A DNA stretch of 47,007 bases from a bacterium (lineage in GTDB: Bacteria; Patescibacteriota; Doudnabacteria; UBA920; VMFF01): the NCBI GenBank assembly GCA_021811585.1, contig JAJZOG010000009.1:1-47007 (forward strand), in the 5' to 3' direction. Under the pieces are notes generated by a model. It made no database searches. It saw only the letters and a list, made by a program, of their open reading frames with translations, and was not told the DNA's origin. A program made the translations under genes and the position numbers. Numbering within the stretch: position 1 is the stretch's first letter; each line of letters opens with the position of its first letter. This document shows positions 43,704 to 47,007 of the stretch, in pieces.

Positions 43704-43819
43704 ATATATGCGGGTATATGCCGAGTTTTTATAAAGTTTTTTGGTGCTTTTAAAAGGATTGGGTTGGAATAGAATTTCGTGTCCTCATCTAATTTTGAAC
43801 CACTATAATTTGTAATTTG

Positions 43820-44308
43820 TTATCCAAATAATTCGGCCGGAACTCTCTCCCGATTCTCGCCAAAAATCTTTGTATCAAAATAGTAGACCTGCTTTGGAAT
43901 AATTTTTACAAATAGCCAATTTCCCTTTGGACTCATATAATCGCCTGCCTTTACAGGATGATGATATTTAGTGTTTTTGAAATAGATGGAATAGGCACGT
44001 TTCTCTTCTTGCGTGCCGGAAATTATCTTGGCTCTTCCCTCGAATTGGATTCCAAACACATCTTTTCTTGGTTCTTGAGCGGAGCTATATATCGCAACCG
44101 CAATTTGTGGATTTTTGCGGATATTCTGCATATGCCTCGATGACAATTGTGAAATAAAATAAAGTTGGAACTTCTTGTTAAAAGCGAAATAGACCGGGCA
44201 GACCCAGGTTCCATTTTTTTCCACCGTCGCTAATGCTAAAAATTGTGTTGAGTTCAAGCAGGTGGTTATATGTTTCTTCCAGTTAATTTTTTTTATCTTT
44301 ATTGGCAT
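43820..44308 (-). CDS. pyridoxamine 5'-phosphate oxidase-like flavin-binding protein
   Basis: About 162 residues of the split-barrel flavin-binding fold (PNPOx/general stress type). It has QFLALATVEKNGTWVCPVYFAFNKKFQLYFISQLSSRHMQNIRKNPQIAVAIYSS, the FMN-binding beta-barrel pattern, and FEGRAKIISGTQEEKRAYSIYF. The natural start is ATG at 44308; the frame continues upstream to 44470 only by reading through tRNA-Leu and tRNA-Cys, so that longer start is rejected. Flavin or F420/haem cofactor use and the substrate cannot be told. Confidence 0.75.
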   Translation of the reverse strand: MPIKIKKINWKKHITTCLNSTQFLALATVEKNGTWVCPVYFAFNKKFQLYFISQLSSRHMQNIRKNPQIAVAIYSSAQEPRKDVFGIQFEGRAKIISGTQEEKRAYSIYFKNTKYHHPVKAGDYMSPKGNWLFVKIIPKQVYYFDTKIFGENRERVPAELFG

Positions 44309-44336
44309 ACGCAGATACAAATAGTTTATTTTGGAT

Positions 44337-44423
44337 TGGTGCCCAGGGCGGGACTCGAACCCGCACGCCCGTAAGGAGCAAGAGATTTTAAGTCTCTCGT
44401 GTATACCATTCCACCACCTGGGC
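44337..44423 (-). tRNA. tRNA-Leu(UAA)
   Basis: 87-nt class II tRNA with encoded CCA. Acceptor GCCCAGG/CCTGGGC; anticodon stem AGAGA/TCTCT with loop CTTAAAA, anticodon TAA; long variable arm (TGCTCCTTACGGGCG region); discriminator A. It has no intron, unlike cyanobacterial tRNA-Leu(UAA). Confidence 0.95.
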
Positions 44424-44438
44424 ACGTTTTTGTTTCCT

Positions 44439-44513
44439 TGGAGGCCACGATGGGATTTGCACCCATGCATCGCGGTTTTGCAGACCGCTGCGTTACTGCT
44501 TCGCCACGTGGCC
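44439..44513 (-). tRNA. tRNA-Cys(GCA)
   Basis: 75-nt tRNA with encoded CCA. Acceptor GGCCACG/CGTGGCC; anticodon stem GCGGT/ACCGC with loop CTGCAAA, anticodon GCA; T stem ATGGG/CCCAT with loop TGCAAAT; discriminator T (U73, as usual for tRNA-Cys). It is 15 nt upstream of tRNA-Leu(UAA) in the same direction. Confidence 0.95.
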
Positions 44514-44643
44514 GCGGTGGTTAGGTATTATTAAGCCCTTCAATCTTATCGGAATTCGCGGGCTTTTACAAGGCAGAATGCCGCGGGCGCGATTGGCGGC
44601 ACCGGCTTTTGGGCGGGTGTATGCGGGTGAGCGGCGGCTTATA

Positions 44644-44677
44644 AAATTTAAAAACCCCTTTCGGGGCCTTTAAATTT
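44644..44677 (-). terminator. intrinsic terminator of the lytic-transglycosylase-like gene
   Basis: CCCC/GGGG with a 4-nt loop is extended by AAATTTAAA/TTTAAATTT flanks (44644-44652 and 44669-44677). On the minus strand the GC stem is followed by TTTTT, immediately after the stop at 44680. The region 44514-44643 shows no gene. Confidence 0.8.
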
Positions 44678-44679
44678 TT

Positions 44680-45321
44680 TTATCCATTTTGAGCGCTTGC
44701 GGTTTTCGGAAAAGGGGGAAATTTTTGTTCCAACTCGGTGAGCTCCCCGTAAATGCGGGAACTTGCCAAAAACCAGTTATAACTTCTTGGTTGGACGTAT
44801 ATGCCGTCCATTTGGCTTAAGCTCATGCCCGAGTATCTTTGGTTTAAAAGGTTTTGCATATCAACTATCCAATCCGGGATGGTCGCGTAAGTTTTTAATC
44901 CGTCCGGGCCGAAGATGCCGCTGCAGTTATTTGCATAACAATGCAGGCCCATATTGCTTTCGGAATTTGAAATAGCAATAATGGTTTTCCAGTCCGGCTG
45001 CGCCAAAAGGATTTCAGTGTAATTTGCAAGCGGAGAATTCTTTGCTTCAAGATAATTTCGTAAAAGCGCCACCCTTTCGTTTATAACCGCAATTTTTTGC
45101 TGTTGAATAATAAGCGCTGTCTGGTTTTCGGAATTTTTATTTTCTAATTCTGTAAAATCAGTTTTAGATTTGATTTCAAAAATTAGGCTTTTTTCTTCGT
45201 TGGTTGTCTTGGCTTGCGCCTTTCCTACTGCCGGGAAGTTCCAAGCAATAAGAGAGAAGAGAAAAATCAGGGCGATTATTCTTTCTTTTGAAGACAAACG
45301 AGCGCCAAAAGAAGCGTTCAT
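44680..45321 (-). CDS. secreted lytic-transglycosylase-like protein
   Basis: 213 residues. A basic N-terminus (ARLSSKER), a hydrophobic stretch (about 15-30, IIALIFLFSLIAWNF) and AVGKAQA make a cleavable signal peptide ending near residue 36. A helical linker (about 45-95, likely coiled: IIQQQKIAVINERVALLRNYLEAK) follows. The catalytic-type segment TIIAISNSESNMGLHCYANNCSGIFG has the conserved Glu of lysozyme-like transglycosylases and a Cys pair. It ends with RYSGMSLSQMDGIYVQPRSYNWFLAS. It probably cleaves peptidoglycan outside the membrane. Confidence 0.75.
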   Translation of the reverse strand: MNASFGARLSSKERIIALIFLFSLIAWNFPAVGKAQAKTTNEEKSLIFEIKSKTDFTELENKNSENQTALIIQQQKIAVINERVALLRNYLEAKNSPLANYTEILLAQPDWKTIIAISNSESNMGLHCYANNCSGIFGPDGLKTYATIPDWIVDMQNLLNQRYSGMSLSQMDGIYVQPRSYNWFLASSRIYGELTELEQKFPPFPKTASAQNG

Positions 45322-45377
45322 TTAATGAATTCAAGTCCTTTCTCTCCGATTAATTATTTGATATGAAAAGTGCTAAA

Positions 45378-45401
45378 AACGTATGCAGACCAGCATACGT
45401 T
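45378..45401. repeat. perfect inverted repeat upstream of the transglycosylase-like gene
   Basis: AACGTATGC (45378-45386) and GCATACGTT (45393-45401), a perfect 9-bp-arm inverted repeat with a 6-nt loop. It is 57 nt upstream of the transglycosylase-like start on that gene's upstream side. It may be an operator or a hairpin; no regulator is known. Confidence 0.6.
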
Positions 45402-45588
45402 AGTAAATGTTACCAAAAAAATGGCTTAAAGTCAACGGTTTTTTGTAGAAAAATAGCTAAAATAAGCCAAAATTTTTTTGAGAATGGCTTATTTATGGGC
45501 GAATTTGGGTTGGATTTATTGGTGGTTGTGGTTGGTTTGGTTTTGGATAAAGGGGCCCAAGGGTCTGGAAAAAAATCGCGCTTCATAT

Positions 45589-45594
45589 TATAAT
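45589..45594 (+). promoter_or_regulatory. -10 of the tRNA cluster
   Basis: A perfect TATAAT, 43 nt before tRNA-Leu(GAG). The sequence at the -35 position (TGGAAA, 45566-45571) is a weak match. Confidence 0.5.
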
Positions 45595-45637
45595 GCCTAA
45601 GCATTTTCTTTTTATTTGATTTTTTGTTCCAAGACCT

Positions 45638-45724
45638 GCCCGGGTGGAGGAATTGGTAGACTCGCAGGCTTGAGGTGCCTGTGCCGTCAAAGGCGTGAGG
45701 GTTCGAGTCCCTCCTCGGGCACCA
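45638..45724 (+). tRNA. tRNA-Leu(GAG)
   Basis: 87-nt class II tRNA with encoded CCA. Acceptor GCCCGGG/CTCGGGC (one G-U); anticodon stem CAGGC/GCCTG with loop TTGAGGT, anticodon GAG; variable arm (TGCCGTCAAAGGCG region); T stem GAGGG/CCCTC; discriminator A. Confidence 0.94.
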
Positions 45725-45726
45725 TC

Positions 45727-45803
45727 GGGCGATTAGCTCAGCTGGTTAGAGCGTCTGCTTTACACGCAGAAGGCCAAAGGTTCGAGTCCTTTATCGCCCA
45801 CCA
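45727..45803 (+). tRNA. tRNA-Val(UAC)
   Basis: 77-nt tRNA with encoded CCA. Acceptor GGGCGAT/ATCGCCC; D arm GCTC-AGCTGGTTA-GAGC; anticodon stem TCTGC/GCAGA with loop TTTACAC, anticodon TAC; T stem AAAGG/CCTTT; discriminator A. It starts 3 nt after tRNA-Leu(GAG). Confidence 0.95.
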
Positions 45804-45817
45804 GAAAAAGAAAATAT

Positions 45818-46103
45818 GCCGCGGTAGCTCAGTGGTAGAGCGCAGCCCTGGGATGAAATCTTTGGGGCCGGAACAAGCAATTGTTCTTGAGAAAAATTGG
45901 GTGAATTCGGGGAAAACCGCAAAAGCGATAATCCCGAGCCAAGCCGAAAAGGGTTTTAGTTTTTCGGAAGGTGTAGAGACTAGCGGGTGAGTCCCAACAA
46001 TAATCCTGCAATAGCGCCCAACTCCCTACGGGGATGATGATATAGTCCAAATTAGCCTTGGAAGAGGCTGGCGTCGTCAGTTCGATTCTGACCCGCGGCA
46101 CCA
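45818..46103 (+). tRNA. tRNA-Phe(GAA), interrupted by a group I intron
   Basis: Exons 45818-45849 and 46061-46103 join to a 75-nt tRNA-Phe with encoded CCA. Acceptor GCCGCGG/CCGCGGC; D arm GCTC-AGTGGTA-GAGC; anticodon stem CAGCC/GGCTG; loop CTGAAGA (anticodon GAA) appears only after splicing; T arm GTCAG-TTCGATT-CTGAC; discriminator A. The intron lies between U33 and G34. An unspliced reading of the loop as CTGGGAT (Pro GGG) is rejected because the group I intron core explains the extra sequence. Confidence 0.92.
45850..46060 (+). ncRNA. group I intron (IC3-like) in tRNA-Phe
   Basis: A 211-nt self-splicing-type intron with no internal ORF, close to the 205 nt of the Azoarcus tRNA-Ile intron. 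P1: 5' exon GCCCT (45845-45849) pairs with the guide GGGGC (45864-45868), placing the required U-G wobble at the 5' splice site after U33. The core has the conserved GAGCCAAG (Q-type), GAAGGTGTAGAGACTAG and ATATAGTCC segments also found in Azoarcus. P7 is GACTA (45978-45982) with TAGTC (46043-46047). The intron ends in G (46060). Confidence 0.9.
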
Positions 46104-46143
46104 GATCTTTTAAAAATTGAACTAGCGTGCCATCCTTTTAGTA

Positions 46144-46854
46144 ATGAGATTAGATAGAGAAAAAGCGCTAAAACTTAGGCTTAATGGGAAGAGCTACAAT
46201 GAGATTCATGTCGCACTTGGAATACCAAAGAGCACATTGGCAACGTGGTTTACGGGTTTGGAATTATCAAGTAAAGCCCGGGAGAGAATCCATAAAAGAG
46301 TGGGGGCCGGATCATTTAAAGCGTTATTAAAAAGGAACAAAAATCAAACTTCCTTGGCCATACAACGTTCGCGTGCTATAAGAAAGGCGGCCTCAACGGA
46401 AGTGACGCGTTTGTCACAAAGAGATTTATTTGTCAGTGGCGTCAATTTATATTGGGCAGAAGGTTATAAACGCCCAATTTTAAAAAACGGAATTGAGCGC
46501 ACATATCATCCCGTAAGGTTTTCAAATTCCGATCCCGATTTGATTAAAATTTTTTTGAGATTTTTAAGAGAAATATGTAAGATCGATGAAAATAGAATTA
46601 CTGCCGAAATACGAATATACCAACACCATAATCCTACGGTATTGATGGATTTTTGGATGAAAGTTACTGGAATTAAGCAAAAAAATTTCGGCAAAATTTA
46701 TTATGGAGTCAGTAAATCAAGTCAGCACAAGAGGCCCTTTAATATACTGCCTTACGGAACTATTCAGATTAGCGTAAATGATACAAAGTTGTATCATAAA
46801 ATTATGGGATGGATTGATGGTTTAAAAATTCACGCGGCTATGGTTCAGTGGTAG
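46144..46854 (+). CDS. HTH and LAGLIDADG-like protein (putative homing endonuclease)
   Basis: 236 residues, 40 nt after tRNA-Phe. An N-terminal HTH (about 1-40: LRLNGKSYNEIHVALGIPKSTLATWFTGL) is followed by a basic linker and a LAGLIDADG-like helix at 95-108 (LFVSGVNLYWAEGY), then VRFSNSDPDLIKIFLRFLRE, IRIYQHHNPTVLMDFWMKVTGI and PYGTIQISVND, as in a CPR- and archaea-rich family of HTH-LAGLIDADG-like proteins. DNA cleavage is inferred, not shown. The gene is outside the intron. Its last 21 nt overlap tRNA-Gly, coding for AAMVQW and the stop within the tRNA 5' half. Confidence 0.7.
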   Translation: MRLDREKALKLRLNGKSYNEIHVALGIPKSTLATWFTGLELSSKARERIHKRVGAGSFKALLKRNKNQTSLAIQRSRAIRKAASTEVTRLSQRDLFVSGVNLYWAEGYKRPILKNGIERTYHPVRFSNSDPDLIKIFLRFLREICKIDENRITAEIRIYQHHNPTVLMDFWMKVTGIKQKNFGKIYYGVSKSSQHKRPFNILPYGTIQISVNDTKLYHKIMGWIDGLKIHAAMVQW

Positions 46855-46907
46855 AATATCTCCTTGCCATGGAGAAGATACGGGTTCGATTCCCGTTAGC
46901 CGCTCCA
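46834..46907 (+). tRNA. tRNA-Gly(GCC)
   Basis: 74-nt tRNA with encoded CCA. Acceptor GCGGCTA/TAGCCGC; D arm GTTC-AGTGGTA-GAAT; anticodon stem TCTCC/GGAGA with loop TTGCCAT, anticodon GCC; T arm CGGGT-TCGATTC-CCGTT-like; discriminator T. The upstream ORF ends inside its 5' half. Confidence 0.94.
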
Positions 46908-46910
46908 GAA

Positions 46911-46947
46911 AAATTTTAATCCCCGGATGAGCCGGGGTTTTAAATTA
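46911..46947 (+). terminator. intrinsic terminator of the tRNA cluster
   Basis: CCCCGG (46921-46926) and CCGGGG (46932-46937) form a stem with a 5-nt loop, flanked by A/T complementary tracts, then TTTTAAATT. The last 60 nt (46948-47007) show no gene. Confidence 0.85.
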
Positions 46948-47007
46948 TCTCAAAATATATTTTAGCAAAGCCATCCTTATTAACAGTCCATAATTTTATG
47001 ATACAAC

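Larger units (their letters stand above)
45322..45637. other. gene-free region before the tRNA cluster
   Basis: 316 nt with no convincing gene; frames of 60-76 codons here have no recognisable sequence. It holds the 9-bp inverted repeat at 45378-45401, a second inverted repeat AAATAAGCC/GGCTTATTT (45460-45468 and 45486-45494), a G/T-rich stretch and the tRNA promoter. Confidence 0.6.

Noticed and set aside
44309-44470. N-terminal extension of the flavin-binding protein to 44470
   Set aside because: The extension reads across tRNA-Leu and into tRNA-Cys. The ATG at 44308 gives a normal family start.
45363-45593. 76-codon frame in the gene-free region before the tRNA cluster
   Set aside because: Low-complexity composition, no ribosome site, no recognisable sequence, and overlapped by inverted repeats.
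45818-45849. Reading 45818 onward as tRNA-Pro(GGG) from the unspliced loop CTGGGAT
   Set aside because: The 3' half of the tRNA lies 211 nt away. The group I core, the P1 pairing at CT and the CTGAAGA loop after splicing fit tRNA-Phe better.

Overview
The window reads as chromosomal DNA of a Candidate Phyla Radiation bacterium (Patescibacteria), most like a Parcubacteria-type genome. The support is compact gene packing with many 4-nt ATGA and TAATG overlaps, short or stripped versions of conserved proteins (a 140-residue TsaB, a Mur ligase with almost no N-terminal substrate domain), CPR-typical small proteins, and a type IV pilus ATPase and pilin without a biosynthetic gene set. TGA is used as a stop, so this is not a code-25 lineage. 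No name below phylum level can be given from sequence alone.

Layout. 1-3751: rpoC start and rpoB (minus), with a near-consensus promoter. 4014-5677: two-gene ABC-2 exporter (plus). 9622-5661: minus operon ruvA, FemAB-like transferase, LOG-like protein, Mur ligase, tsaB. 9771-12756: uvrB and an AI-2E family membrane protein; then rpsT. 18773-13161: minus operon of a DHH-like protein, pilB and polA. 18886-21168: plus operon tsaE, ruvB, a small membrane protein, a PH-domain membrane protein. 25352-21192: minus dnaA, dnaN, recF, DUF721/DciA-like. 25680-27551: plus rpmH, rnpA, yidD, yidC, khpB. The divergent dnaA/rpmH gap is the best origin candidate and holds a ten-unit heptamer repeat. 31449-27614: class A PBP and O-antigen-ligase-like protein. 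31532-32740: tyrS. 36108-32780: minus nth, rhodanese, rsmI, yebC, ruvC and a type IV pilin. 36245-37444: an unrecognised membrane protein with its own strong Shine-Dalgarno sequence and terminator. 40981-37541: MBL-fold protein, small membrane protein, gyrA, tRNA-Ile(UAU). 41220-42452: S1-like protein. 43703-42592: RNHCP protein and a beta-carbonic-anhydrase-like protein. 43820-46907: flavin-binding protein, six tRNA genes, a lytic-transglycosylase-like protein and a free-standing HTH/LAGLIDADG-like ORF.

How the genes fit together. Most of the window is information processing (replication initiation and clamp, recombination RuvABC and RecF, repair UvrB/Nth/PolA, RNA polymerase, gyrase, tRNA and rRNA modification) plus a cell-wall and envelope set (Mur ligase, FemAB, PBP, YidC, lytic transglycosylase, pilus).

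Most notable points: a tRNA-Phe(GAA) gene split between U33 and G34 by a 211-nt group I (IC3-like) intron, followed by a LAGLIDADG-like ORF that runs into tRNA-Gly; a tRNA-Ile with the rare UAU anticodon; a C-free heptamer array beside dnaA; and a recurring promoter design in which a -10 hexamer ends exactly 6 nt before the ATG, implying leaderless mRNAs. Several enzymes have lost canonical metal or cluster ligands (Nth, MBL, DHH).
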